A DNA stretch of 64,000 nucleotides from Thermodesulfobacteriaceae bacterium (GTDB lineage Bacteria; Desulfobacterota; Thermodesulfobacteria; Thermodesulfobacteriales; Thermodesulfatatoraceae). The notes under the pieces were generated by a model. The model had not been told where the DNA came from. It did no database searches and saw only the letters and a program-made list of their open reading frames with translations. Both the position numbers and the translations under genes were made by a program. The DNA is taken from assembly GCA_015494065.1 (NCBI GenBank), contig WGCA01000054.1:33527-97526 (forward strand). Reading direction: 5' to 3'. This document shows, in pieces, positions 16,958 to 25,157 of the stretch (position 1 is its first letter; every line of letters starts with the position of its first letter).

Positions 16958-18405
16958 TCTTTTTCGGTAACTGCCAAAAGTTCGGAGGACGTGGTAAGAC
17001 CAGCCAGTACTTTTTCCAGGGCGTCCTGTCGTAAGGTTTTGAAATTTTTTTTCAGGGCCTCTTTTCGAATTTCGGCGGCGTTGGGAGTAGTCAAAATCAA
17101 ATTTTTGAGTTTTTCATCCAGCTCAAGCACCTCAAAAACGCCAATGCGCCCCTTATAACCTGTCCCTAAACAGTCCTCACAGCCTTTACCTCGGAAAAGA
17201 TCGATCTGGGCATCTTCCGGGAGCCCGAGCGTCTTTAATTCTTCGGGCGCCGGGCGGTAGGATTCGCGACAGTGGAGACATATTCTGCGAACCAGGCGTT
17301 GTGCAATGACTCCCTCCAAGGAGGAAGCTATCAGGTAGGGTTCAATACCCATATCTACCAAACGGGTTATGGCGGTAGGGGCATCATTGGTGTGGAGGGT
17401 GGAAAGAACTAAGTGTCCGGTAAGGGCGGCATGAACGGCGATCTCTGCTGTTTCAGTATCCCGGATTTCTCCTACCAGAATTACATCTGGATCCTGGCGT
17501 AAGATAGAACGCAGACCCGCGGCAAAAGTAAGCCCTACCTTGGGGTTGACCTGTACCTGACCGATCCCGCTCACCTGGTATTCTACCGGGTCTTCGATGG
17601 TGATAATGTTTTTGTGCGGATAGAGTTCGCGTACCAGAAGTAACATAGCATAAAGAGTAGTGGACTTTCCCGCCCCAGTAGGCCCGGTGGCCAGCACCAA
17701 GCCGTAAGGCTTCCGGGCCAAACGTTCCAGCTTGCGGTAATCTTCTTCGGACAGACCAAGTTCTCCAAGCGTAAGCAGCCGGTTACTCTGTTCAAGGAGC
17801 CTGAGCACTACCCGCTCACCAAAAATGGTGGGAAGGACTGAGACACGGATATCAAATTCTCGCTCCCCTATTTTTATCCGCATGCGGCCGTCTTGGGGAA
17901 CGAGCTTTTCCGCTACGTTAAGATTGGCCATGACCTTTATACGGGCTACCACCTGGGGGTATAACTGCATGGGGAATCGTCGGTATTCGTGAAGTACACC
18001 GTCCAGACGTAAACGAACCAGCGCTTCCCTTTCTCCGGGGTCAAAATGGATGTCTGAAGCCCCTGCGCGGGAGGCCCGGATAAGTACCCTATTGATAAGG
18101 TTAACCACCGGTGCTTCAGAGTAGTGGTTGAGGAGGTCAAGGGCGCTTTCCCTTTCGCCATACCCGCTTTCCTCCGCAAGGCTAACCCCTGCCTCCTCTG
18201 AGAGCAGGCGTCCCAATCTTTCCGAAAACTCTTCCAGGCTGATTTTGCAAAACCGAACGGGCCTCTGCAGGAAAAACCTCACTTCTTCCAGGGCTTCTTC
18301 GGGTGTCTGTTCCGTAAAGTAAAGACAGGGAGTCTCCCCTTCCCAATCAAGAATCACCCGACGTTTCTGAAAATAAGAGGGGCCAAGGAGTATGTTTTGT
18401 GTCAT
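16954..18405 (-). CDS. gspE: Type II secretion ATPase GspE
   Basis: 483 residues. A short N1-type domain comes first, then the N2 domain (ASDIHFDPGEREALVRLRLD) and the C-terminal RecA-like ATPase. Walker A is GPTGAGKST, with an Asp box, Walker B (DPDVILVGEIRD) and a His box (AALTGHLVLSTLHTND). A tetracysteine zinc motif is present (CLHC and CEDC). It powers pseudopilus assembly. The gene lies eight bases after the GH114 lipoprotein stop, with no good Shine-Dalgarno sequence, so coupled translation is likely. Confidence 0.95.
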   Translation of the reverse strand: MTQNILLGPSYFQKRRVILDWEGETPCLYFTEQTPEEALEEVRFFLQRPVRFCKISLEEFSERLGRLLSEEAGVSLAEESGYGERESALDLLNHYSEAPVVNLINRVLIRASRAGASDIHFDPGEREALVRLRLDGVLHEYRRFPMQLYPQVVARIKVMANLNVAEKLVPQDGRMRIKIGEREFDIRVSVLPTIFGERVVLRLLEQSNRLLTLGELGLSEEDYRKLERLARKPYGLVLATGPTGAGKSTTLYAMLLLVRELYPHKNIITIEDPVEYQVSGIGQVQVNPKVGLTFAAGLRSILRQDPDVILVGEIRDTETAEIAVHAALTGHLVLSTLHTNDAPTAITRLVDMGIEPYLIASSLEGVIAQRLVRRICLHCRESYRPAPEELKTLGLPEDAQIDLFRGKGCEDCLGTGYKGRIGVFEVLELDEKLKNLILTTPNAAEIRKEALKKNFKTLRQDALEKVLAGLTTSSELLAVTEKE

Positions 18406-18413
18406 GGGTTTTA

Positions 18414-19262
18414 TTATTCAAATTCCCAGCAGGCAATACGCCAGGCGTCAAGCTCTGGCCTCTTTTTCATCGAAGAAAAACCCATGGCGTTGGCTTCCGG
18501 GCAGAAATCTTCCGGGTCGAGATAATATTCCACCTGAAATACCGCCTTCCCTTTTTCGATAAAAGGGCGTAATTTTTCACACTCTCCGTAATAGAAACAC
18601 TCTTCGTTAAGTGCCCAGTCAAAATAAGGCTCCAAAGCGGGAATCTGATCAAGATCATTCTTGAGTCCCACCGATAGCCCACGTTTGTGAGCCTGTTCCG
18701 CAAGCCACAAATTATAGTTTAGCTGGTCTTCATAGGTCAGAGGGAAGCCGCTCTCGTTCTGATAGGCGTCCACGTTATCCGGTTCCACCCCGTCGCATCC
18801 CTTCTCCACCGCCAAATCCAAACGGGCTTCTATAATCGGGCCCAGCACATCGAGCCGTCGAATATCAAGCCATCTTTCATCAGGCCAGTCGACCAAAGGC
18901 TCCCCCAGAATTTCTTCCGGGAACTTTTCCGCATCAGGGCGCCAAGGCTCGTAAGTGCCGGCACTAAAGTAACAAATTACCACTTTCCCCAGCTGGTGCA
19001 GTTCTTCTATTACCTCGGGTGGAGTTTCAAAAAGATCCACGTCAAACATTTCCGCCTCCACCGAGGTATCTATCTCTCCGGTTAACTGCCATTGCCAAGT
19101 GGTCCCAGGGGGTGGGCGCCAGATTTTTTTAGAACCTTCTTCCCCATCTGATCCGCCTCCTTCCAAACAACCGGCAACTATTACTCCTAAAACAGCCATA
19201 AGCACCAAAAATTTCCAGGCAGGAAAACAGTAGGCCTTCCTGCCCATTCGGCTAGCATCCAT
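18414..19262 (-). CDS. GH114-family lipoprotein (endo-alpha-1,4-polygalactosaminidase-like)
   Basis: 282 residues. A lipoprotein signal ends GVIVAGC. A TIM-barrel of the glycoside hydrolase 114 type follows: TTWQWQLTGEIDTSVEAEMF, VICYFSAGTYEPWRPD, GCDGVEPDNVDAY (acidic catalytic region) and LSVGLKNDLDQIP. Family members cleave alpha-1,4-galactosamine polymers, as in Pel-like exopolysaccharide, so the likely site is the cell surface or periplasm. The ATG at 19262 was chosen because GGTGAGGA lies nine bases upstream. An ATG 15 codons later gives a tidier signal peptide but has no site. It is the first gene of the type II secretion operon. Confidence 0.85.
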   Translation of the reverse strand: MDASRMGRKAYCFPAWKFLVLMAVLGVIVAGCLEGGGSDGEEGSKKIWRPPPGTTWQWQLTGEIDTSVEAEMFDVDLFETPPEVIEELHQLGKVVICYFSAGTYEPWRPDAEKFPEEILGEPLVDWPDERWLDIRRLDVLGPIIEARLDLAVEKGCDGVEPDNVDAYQNESGFPLTYEDQLNYNLWLAEQAHKRGLSVGLKNDLDQIPALEPYFDWALNEECFYYGECEKLRPFIEKGKAVFQVEYYLDPEDFCPEANAMGFSSMKKRPELDAWRIACWEFE

Positions 19263-19317
19263 AATGACAATCCTCACCATATCTATTGCAAACAAAGCCT
19301 TTCAACTGCATCGTTTT

Positions 19318-19346
19318 AAAAGGGGGGCTATGGCCCCCCCTTTTTT
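19318..19346 (-). terminator. GC-rich hairpin terminator between the repeat-protein gene and the GH114 gene
   Basis: A stem of GGGGGGC with GCCCCCC, extended by A/T pairs with one bulge, has a four-base loop. T-rich tracts lie on both sides, so it could work in either direction. It overlaps the stop codon of the gene ending at 19345 and separates it from the T2SS operon. Confidence 0.8.
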
Positions 19347-22300
19347 AGTATTCTGTGGGACAGGAGCGGATGGTAATGTTTTTCATGGCCTCGTTATTTT
19401 CTTCGTTAGACTCAGGAATTACCCAACCACTGTCCACCACGGCGTGTAAGGTGTGGTGAATGGTACTGTAACAAGCCTCTTCCGGCACCCGGATCCTGAA
19501 GCGTACCAGCTTCCTCTTACCAGCTGCCAAGCCGTCCACGGTCCTCATCCCCAAATCAATAAGAGGCAGGAAAGGATTCAGATACAGATGGACGTCAAAA
19601 GGTATGGTTATGTCCGCCTCGCCTCTGTTCTCAATCAGTACTATGACGATGACAAACCTTCCCGCCCTCCAATACCTAGGCGTCAAAATCCTCTTCACCA
19701 CCAGGTCAGGCAGGGGCCCTGCCATCTCCTCTTCAAAGATTGCCGAGCAGGTCTTGTCGGCATCCATGATGATGGTGCAGGTTGTGCCTTCACACCCGGC
19801 GCAATCTCCCGTCCAGCCTGCGAACTGGTAGCCCTCATCAGGCTCAGCATAAAGGGTGACTTCTGAGCTCTGGTCATAGGTCTCGGAACAGTCTTCTCCA
19901 ACAAGACCACAGCTTATCTGGCCACCCTCTTCAGGTACCAGCACGCTTCCATGCTCCGGCACCGGAGCTATAGTCAGGGTATAAAGGGCTGGCGGAGCCT
20001 GAACCGTTATTACTTCCGGCTCAGAAATGGCCTCTTCTTCGTCATCATCTAACACTTTGCACCGCGTCTCATAGAGACCCGGAGCTTCATAAGTATGCGT
20101 AATACTGTTACTATCTGTTACTTCTTCAAATTCGTTATCTCCGTCGAGATCCCATTGATATTCCACGATCTCGCCGTCGGAATCATAAGCTTGGCAGGTA
20201 AAGGTCACGGTAAGCGGCGCCAAACCAGAGGTAGGATCAGCTTCAAGAGACTCTATCACCGGCGGCTCATTGGGAATCTCCTCAAACTCCGCCGAGCAGG
20301 TCTTGTCGGCATCCATGACGATGGTGCAGGTTGTGCCTTCACACCCGGCGCAATCTCCCGTCCAGCCGGTAAAGACGAAGTTTTCGCCAGCCATAGCGGT
20401 AAGCGTGACCTGAGTGCCTTCTACGAAAGATGACGAGCAGGTCTCGGGGCAATTAAGACCAGCGGGATCGCTTATTACCGCACCGTCACCGGTGAGAGTT
20501 AAGGTGAGAGTATAAGAAGTTATCGGACTACGATAGACGTATGAAAGATAATCATTGTACTCGTTATAGAAAACGATATGGATACCATCCTGAGCGTCAA
20601 CGTCTAAAGTAGGCCAAGCTATCTCATATCCTATCCTTTCAATACTCCATTCTCTGCCAATTAGACGGGCAAAAGAGGACTTATAAATTATGAGGGGTTG
20701 ATCGTCTGAATCAAGGGCAAGAAAAGGTTGACCGCAGCCAGCGGTATCTACCGTTTCAATGGTCCAGTTATCGGTCCGATATGCATATTTTAAATTGCCG
20801 TGATAGGCATCGCAGTAAGCCAAATGGATATTGCCGGAAGAATCAATGGCAAGCGAGGTGTAGTGAAACCACACGGCCGGATCATCCGGATCATCCGGAA
20901 TCTCTATTTCCCAGTTATCACCGTTCTGCCACGCATATTTTATCAATCCATCATCATAATCCTTAAAGGCTATATGGGGACGATTTTGCCTGTCTAAGGC
21001 CAGGGAAGGAAGTGCAGCTCCATTGGTTTCGGGTACCAAGGTAACTAGCCACCCTTCATAGCTAAACTCAGCATAAGCAAGTACATAAGAATCTCCGCTT
21101 ACCTTGATATATGCTACGTGAGGCCACCCCGTATTATCAAGGGCCAAAGCAAGATCACGCTCATTAACACTGGGCCAACCTACGTTAGTGTCATCCACTA
21201 ACCCTTTTATCCATTGGTTACCATCCCAGTGGGCATATTTAATCGTTAAACTTCTATTTTTATAGACGATCCAGGGGTGATCTTGGTGGTCTATAGCCAA
21301 AACCGGAAATCTTCCGTCTTCATTATCTACGATTTTAATAATCCATCTGCTTCCGTTCCAGAAAGCATAACGGAGATCCTCGTATTTATAGTTAAAAACT
21401 ATGTGAGGGTGTCCCTGGGAATCCAATTTCATAAAAGGTTGGCGGCTTTCACCCGGCAAGGCCGCTACATCTATTATCTCTGGCGTGTTCCATCCCGCTT
21501 CAGCTTTGCTGAGGTGGGCTAAAACAGTCTTTTCAACTTCAAAATAGACAATATGCGGATAATTTGAAAAGTCCAACCCCAGGATAACATCGCGTGCTCC
21601 ACCATAATAACCCAAATTAGCTACTGTCTCTATATTCCAGGCTCCGTTACAAAATAAAGCATTACAATAAGCATATTTTAACAAATTATCCAAACCATCT
21701 TTATAAGCGTAAGCCGCGTGGAGATGGTCATTAAAGTCGACCCATAAAGAGGCAAAAGATATATTTCCACTTTCCACAGTTTCTGTTGACCATGAACCCT
21801 GAGTTTTATCCCAATAGGTATGTATAAAATCCTGAGATACTAAATAACCAATATGAGGCTGATTTTGAGAATCAAAGGATAATGAAACGTTCTTTTTGTT
21901 TTCTGTTCTATTGTCCACAGAATCTATTTGCCATGCACCATTTCGCTTATAAGTATACTTTAAATCATAATATCCGTTAAAAGGAGAAGACGTGTCAATA
22001 AATTCGAAAGCAATCCCTGGTTTATCTTGAGAATCAAGGGCTAGGGAGATCTCTTCATAATGTTCTTCATCTAAACTCTCTCCCTGATATACAACTTCTT
22101 TTACCCAATTTTCCCCATTTCGATATACATATTTTAACTGAGGAATATGTTCGTTTTTATCACAGTTGAAATAGACAATATGGGGATTATCATTTGAATC
22201 TAAAGCAATGGAAAGGATATTATCAGAAAAAGAGCTATAATCACACAAGTTGTCGGCTATGACTTCTGAATGCCACTGGTTACCATCGTAGTAAGCGTAA

Positions 22301-22704
22301 ACTAACTTGCTGGTTGAGTTATTAACGCAAATATAAGCTAAATGAGGGTTTCCATCTGAATCTATGGCTAGCGCATATCTGCTCAGTTTGCGTTTCTTGA
22401 TTCCAGTAGAAGACTCTACTATTTGATTTATCGCCTCAGGGTAGACATTCCATTTGTTTCCGTCAAAATAGGCATAGTAAATATCTTCTAGGTTGGAAAT
22501 ATATAGCACATGAGGATATCCTGAAGGACCAAAACTTAAACTGATATTTTTAAATTCTTCGGGAAAAGGTATAGGGCCTACCTCCCAATCAAAAGCTTTA
22601 GCGGAAGAAAAGCTCCAGGAAAAAACCAGGGCCACCATAAAGACTAAAAACAACTGCCCCAATCGACCGCAAAATAGACCCGGAAAGAAATATGATTTCT
22701 TCAT
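19345..22704 (-). CDS. Very large exported repeat protein (propeller-like repeats, InlB-like, PKD, CARDB)
   Basis: 1119 residues. A signal peptide (about 10-35) is followed by 13-15 imperfect repeats of about 45-55 residues with the pattern ALDSNGNPHIAY then LKYAYWDGNQW, forming a probable beta-propeller or two. After residue about 745 come a divergent InlB-like repeat, a PKD domain (YEAPGLYETRCKVLDDDE), a second InlB-like repeat, and a C-terminal CARDB-type domain (LPDLVVKRI to the end). There is no CFI-box or PEP-CTERM tail, unlike its neighbours. The ATG at 22704 follows GGAGGGGGTGAG; a GTG one codon earlier is possible. A secreted adhesin or a T2SS substrate is plausible, but nothing proves it. 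Confidence 0.75.
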   Translation of the reverse strand: MKKSYFFPGLFCGRLGQLFLVFMVALVFSWSFSSAKAFDWEVGPIPFPEEFKNISLSFGPSGYPHVLYISNLEDIYYAYFDGNKWNVYPEAINQIVESSTGIKKRKLSRYALAIDSDGNPHLAYICVNNSTSKLVYAYYDGNQWHSEVIADNLCDYSSFSDNILSIALDSNDNPHIVYFNCDKNEHIPQLKYVYRNGENWVKEVVYQGESLDEEHYEEISLALDSQDKPGIAFEFIDTSSPFNGYYDLKYTYKRNGAWQIDSVDNRTENKKNVSLSFDSQNQPHIGYLVSQDFIHTYWDKTQGSWSTETVESGNISFASLWVDFNDHLHAAYAYKDGLDNLLKYAYCNALFCNGAWNIETVANLGYYGGARDVILGLDFSNYPHIVYFEVEKTVLAHLSKAEAGWNTPEIIDVAALPGESRQPFMKLDSQGHPHIVFNYKYEDLRYAFWNGSRWIIKIVDNEDGRFPVLAIDHQDHPWIVYKNRSLTIKYAHWDGNQWIKGLVDDTNVGWPSVNERDLALALDNTGWPHVAYIKVSGDSYVLAYAEFSYEGWLVTLVPETNGAALPSLALDRQNRPHIAFKDYDDGLIKYAWQNGDNWEIEIPDDPDDPAVWFHYTSLAIDSSGNIHLAYCDAYHGNLKYAYRTDNWTIETVDTAGCGQPFLALDSDDQPLIIYKSSFARLIGREWSIERIGYEIAWPTLDVDAQDGIHIVFYNEYNDYLSYVYRSPITSYTLTLTLTGDGAVISDPAGLNCPETCSSSFVEGTQVTLTAMAGENFVFTGWTGDCAGCEGTTCTIVMDADKTCSAEFEEIPNEPPVIESLEADPTSGLAPLTVTFTCQAYDSDGEIVEYQWDLDGDNEFEEVTDSNSITHTYEAPGLYETRCKVLDDDEEEAISEPEVITVQAPPALYTLTIAPVPEHGSVLVPEEGGQISCGLVGEDCSETYDQSSEVTLYAEPDEGYQFAGWTGDCAGCEGTTCTIIMDADKTCSAIFEEEMAGPLPDLVVKRILTPRYWRAGRFVIVIVLIENRGEADITIPFDVHLYLNPFLPLIDLGMRTVDGLAAGKRKLVRFRIRVPEEACYSTIHHTLHAVVDSGWVIPESNEENNEAMKNITIRSCPTEY
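19742..19818. repeat. 77-base internal repeat, copy 1
   Basis: Nearly identical to 20291-20367 (I count one difference, T versus C near 19770). It encodes the conserved core of the second InlB-like repeat (GWTGDCAGCEGTTCTI). Confidence 0.9.
20291..20367. repeat. 77-base internal repeat, copy 2
   Basis: Partner of 19742-19818. It encodes the same core in the first InlB-like repeat of the same protein. Identity at silent positions points to recent duplication or gene conversion, not protein-level constraint. Confidence 0.9.
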
Positions 22705-22741
22705 CACCTCACCCCCTCCTTCAAAAATGACAACTCAAAGA

Positions 22742-22777
22742 CCGTTCCCGTTTTTCGATAAAGAAAAACGGGAACGG
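22742..22777. repeat. REP-like hairpin with GGAACGGATC core
   Basis: A perfect 15-bp stem (CCGTTCCCGTTTTTC pairing with GAAAAACGGGAACGG) has a six-base loop and is followed by ATCT. It sits 26 bases after the PEP-CTERM gene. The GAACGGATC core is shared with 29281-29322, 38974-39013 and the repeats around the transposase at 30407. It may double as a transcript-end structure. Confidence 0.85.
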
Positions 22778-22803
22778 ATCTAAGTGGCATACGACTACAT
22801 ATT

Positions 22804-23604
22804 CTATTTACTCTTTCTTCTACCCCATATACCCAGGGCCACCAACCCTGCTCCTGCTAACAGCACCGAAGTGGGCTCAGGAGTCGCCTGGGCGTCTATG
22901 TTATAAATATAGACATCTACATAACCATCTGCATTTTCTACCCCTTCTAAAAACGCCCGGGCTCCTATACCGAAGAGATAAACGTGGGTGGGATCAAGGG
23001 TATCAATGCTCCAGCTATAGGTTCCGCTGATGTCACCCAAAGGATCATACTCCCAAATCTCATAATAAACTACCGCTGGATCATCAGGATCCGTGTAATC
23101 TACTAAACCGAAGGCTATTTTGGCATCTCCTTCCCCTCCTCCAAAGTCTACGTCAAATTCCCAGTCAAAAGAAATAGAAAACGCGTTAAACCCGGTAAAA
23201 GTCTCGCTCATCACTGTTACTCGGCTCAACGCGCTAAACCATTCGGTATCTGTTGTAGAAGTTGCTGGATCATAGGCAAAACCAACTACATACGCCTCTA
23301 TAAGATTAATACCTGCGTCATACACAGCAAAAGCGTAGACATCATCAGAAGAATCATCATCTATATCAGATGAAACTTCAAACACCTGGACATCCGGCAA
23401 TGAAATGCCTGCCGGAGGATCTGGTGGAAGATGGGTATCGCCATCATCAGCTATTATCCCAGCTCCTATGCCTGTGCCACTCCCTACAGACACCTGCAGG
23501 TCCCAATAGGCCGTTCCGGAAAGGCTTACGGGTACGGCTTTGGCCAGGCTTGCCGCAAATAGAAAGATAAATACCGTCAAAATGGCCAGCCTTACCTTTT
23601 TCAT
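22804..23604 (-). CDS. PEP-CTERM sorting domain protein
   Basis: 266 residues. A signal peptide (MKKVRLAILTVFIFLFAASL) is followed by a beta-rich, Asp-rich domain of unknown function. The C-terminus is TPEPTSVLLAGAGLVALG plus RRKSK, a clear PEP-CTERM signal that is cut by an EpsH-type exosortase and is usually linked to exopolysaccharide production. The start was placed at 23604 because GGAGG lies seven bases upstream; a reading 17 codons longer has no signal peptide at its end. No exosortase gene is in the window, so it must be encoded elsewhere. Confidence 0.85.
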   Translation of the reverse strand: MKKVRLAILTVFIFLFAASLAKAVPVSLSGTAYWDLQVSVGSGTGIGAGIIADDGDTHLPPDPPAGISLPDVQVFEVSSDIDDDSSDDVYAFAVYDAGINLIEAYVVGFAYDPATSTTDTEWFSALSRVTVMSETFTGFNAFSISFDWEFDVDFGGGEGDAKIAFGLVDYTDPDDPAVVYYEIWEYDPLGDISGTYSWSIDTLDPTHVYLFGIGARAFLEGVENADGYVDVYIYNIDAQATPEPTSVLLAGAGLVALGIWGRRKSK

Positions 23605-23894
23605 ATCAGAACCTCCTTTCAAAGCTGGAGTCTTGTTCACAAAATCCTTTAGCATAAACCATGCCTAAGCGTTTTTTAAAAAGTCTCTTTATTTTTCAAA
23701 AAATCTCGCCCTTTACCTACCGGTATTTTCTGCTTTTATTTCAGGAATGGAAAAATTTTTCTCTTAGTGGGAAAGTTTTTTCAATTATGTCAGCCAAGGT
23801 TTGGGATGTGGTGAAAAAAATTTCCTTTGGTTTTTAGAGGCTTAAGTTAGCTTAAGTTAGAAGGATCGTGGAGGGAGGAAGATTAGTTAATCAT

Positions 23895-23970
23895 TGGTGG
23901 AGATGGGGGGATTCGAACCCCCGACCTCCACGTTGCGAACGTGGCGCTCTCCCAACTGAGCTACATCCCC
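23895..23970 (-). tRNA. tRNA-Ala (anticodon CGC)
   Basis: 76 bases on the minus strand. The acceptor GGGGATG pairs with CATCTCC and includes the G3-U70 wobble that marks alanine tRNAs. The anticodon loop is TTCGCAA (anticodon CGC), the T loop is TTCGAAT, the discriminator is A, and CCA is encoded. It lies between rpsT and the PEP-CTERM gene. The preceding roughly 230 bases (23656-23894) are AT-rich with no gene seen. Confidence 0.97.
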
Positions 23971-24018
23971 ACCCTTTGGAAAGGGTAATTTAAGGGAGTT
24001 TTTGTGTCAACCAGGCTA

Positions 24019-24297
24019 TCACTGCTGGGCTTCGGCCTTTTTGGCGTTTAATTTGGCGGCTAACCGGGAGATTTTACGAGCGGCGGTGCGGTGATGAAGG
24101 GTGCCCTTGGAAACCGCCCGCTGAATCATGCTCTGGGCGCGGCGGAAGGCCGCTTCGGCTTCTTCAAGGGTGCCACTTTGAAGGGTGGCCAGAAACTTTT
24201 TGACCTCAGTTTTCACCCTGGTCTTGATCGCCTTGTTGCGCAGACGCCGTTTGAGACTCTGTCTCAGGGCCTTGGCCGCAGATCTATGTTGAGGCAA
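24019..24297 (-). CDS. rpsT: 30S ribosomal protein S20
   Basis: 92 residues, Lys/Arg/Ala-rich. The N-terminal pattern MPQHRSAAKALRQSLKRRLR, with later SMIQRAVSKGTLHHRTAARK and SRLAAKLN, is typical of S20, a three-helix bundle that binds the 5' domain of 16S rRNA. GGAGG lies just before the ATG. It is divergent from the DUF72 gene across about 60 bases. Confidence 0.95.
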   Translation of the reverse strand: MPQHRSAAKALRQSLKRRLRNKAIKTRVKTEVKKFLATLQSGTLEEAEAAFRRAQSMIQRAVSKGTLHHRTAARKISRLAAKLNAKKAEAQQ

Positions 24298-24358
24298 GAT
24301 GATCCCTCCTTCGCAGGTTTTGCAGCGCGTTATATAATGCGTTTCAAAAGGGGTGTCA

Positions 24359-25147
24359 ATGTCTTCGAACTTGGAAGTAAGGGTCGGTACTTCGGGGTGG
24401 AATTATCCCCACTGGCGGGGTGTCTTTTATCCCCCGGGGCTTCCGACCACCAGATGGCTCGGTTTTTACGCGGAATATTTCGATACCGTGGAGGTAAACG
24501 CCACCTTTTACGGGACACCCAAAGAAAGTACCTTCAAGAAATGGTATGAACAGACCCCGCCTGGTTTCCTCTTTGCCTTGAAGGCCAGCCGCTTCATCAC
24601 CCACGTCAAACGTTTGCGCCAGGTAGCGGAACCATTGAAGAGGTTTTATCAGGTCATCTCTCCTTTGCGGGAAAAGATCGGCCCCCTCCTCTTCCAGCTT
24701 CCCCCGTCTCTTAAATACGACCGGCAGCTGGTGGCCGATTTTTTGGCTTTGCTCGATAAAAAATACCTTACCGCCCTAGAAATCAGGCACCAAAGCTTTC
24801 ACAATGACGAATTTCTTGCCCTCTTGGCCGAGCACAACGTGGCCCTCTGCCTTTCAGATACTGCCGGGCGTTACCCCTCGCTCTTAGAAGAAGTCACCGC
24901 TTCCTTTGTTTATATAAGGTTGCACGGCTCACGGACCCTTTACCGTTCCTGCTACACGGAGGAAGAACTGAGAGGCTGGGCGGAGAAAATAAAAAGCTTC
25001 AGGCGTCCGACCTACGTCTATTTTGATAACGACTCCCTGGGGTGGGCGGTGCCCAACGCCTTGCGCCTTAAAGAGCTCCTGGGACAGGAGGCCAAAACCC
25101 TTCCGGAAGAGGCCTTAGCCATTTTAAAAGCCCGCCCCATGGATTAG
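24359..25147 (+). CDS. DUF72 family protein (YecE-like)
   Basis: 262 residues, a TIM-barrel-like DUF72 protein. It has VRVGTSGWNYPHWRGVFYP at the N-terminus, then FDTVEVNATFYGTP, LFQLPPSLKY, ALEIRHQSF and YVYFDNDSLGWAVPNAL, all conserved in the family. Its function is unknown; nucleic-acid or metal roles have been proposed. The ATG at 24359 follows AGGGG; a GTG two codons earlier is possible. It is followed after ten bases by hypD and may be cotranscribed with it. Confidence 0.9.
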   Translation: MSSNLEVRVGTSGWNYPHWRGVFYPPGLPTTRWLGFYAEYFDTVEVNATFYGTPKESTFKKWYEQTPPGFLFALKASRFITHVKRLRQVAEPLKRFYQVISPLREKIGPLLFQLPPSLKYDRQLVADFLALLDKKYLTALEIRHQSFHNDEFLALLAEHNVALCLSDTAGRYPSLLEEVTASFVYIRLHGSRTLYRSCYTEEELRGWAEKIKSFRRPTYVYFDNDSLGWAVPNALRLKELLGQEAKTLPEEALAILKARPMD

Positions 25148-25157
25148 GCTTTAAAAC

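Noticed and set aside
19276..19305. TTGAAA / TATGGT promoter for the GH114-T2SS operon
   Set aside because: The -10 would overlap the ribosome site GGTGAGGA and leave almost no leader.
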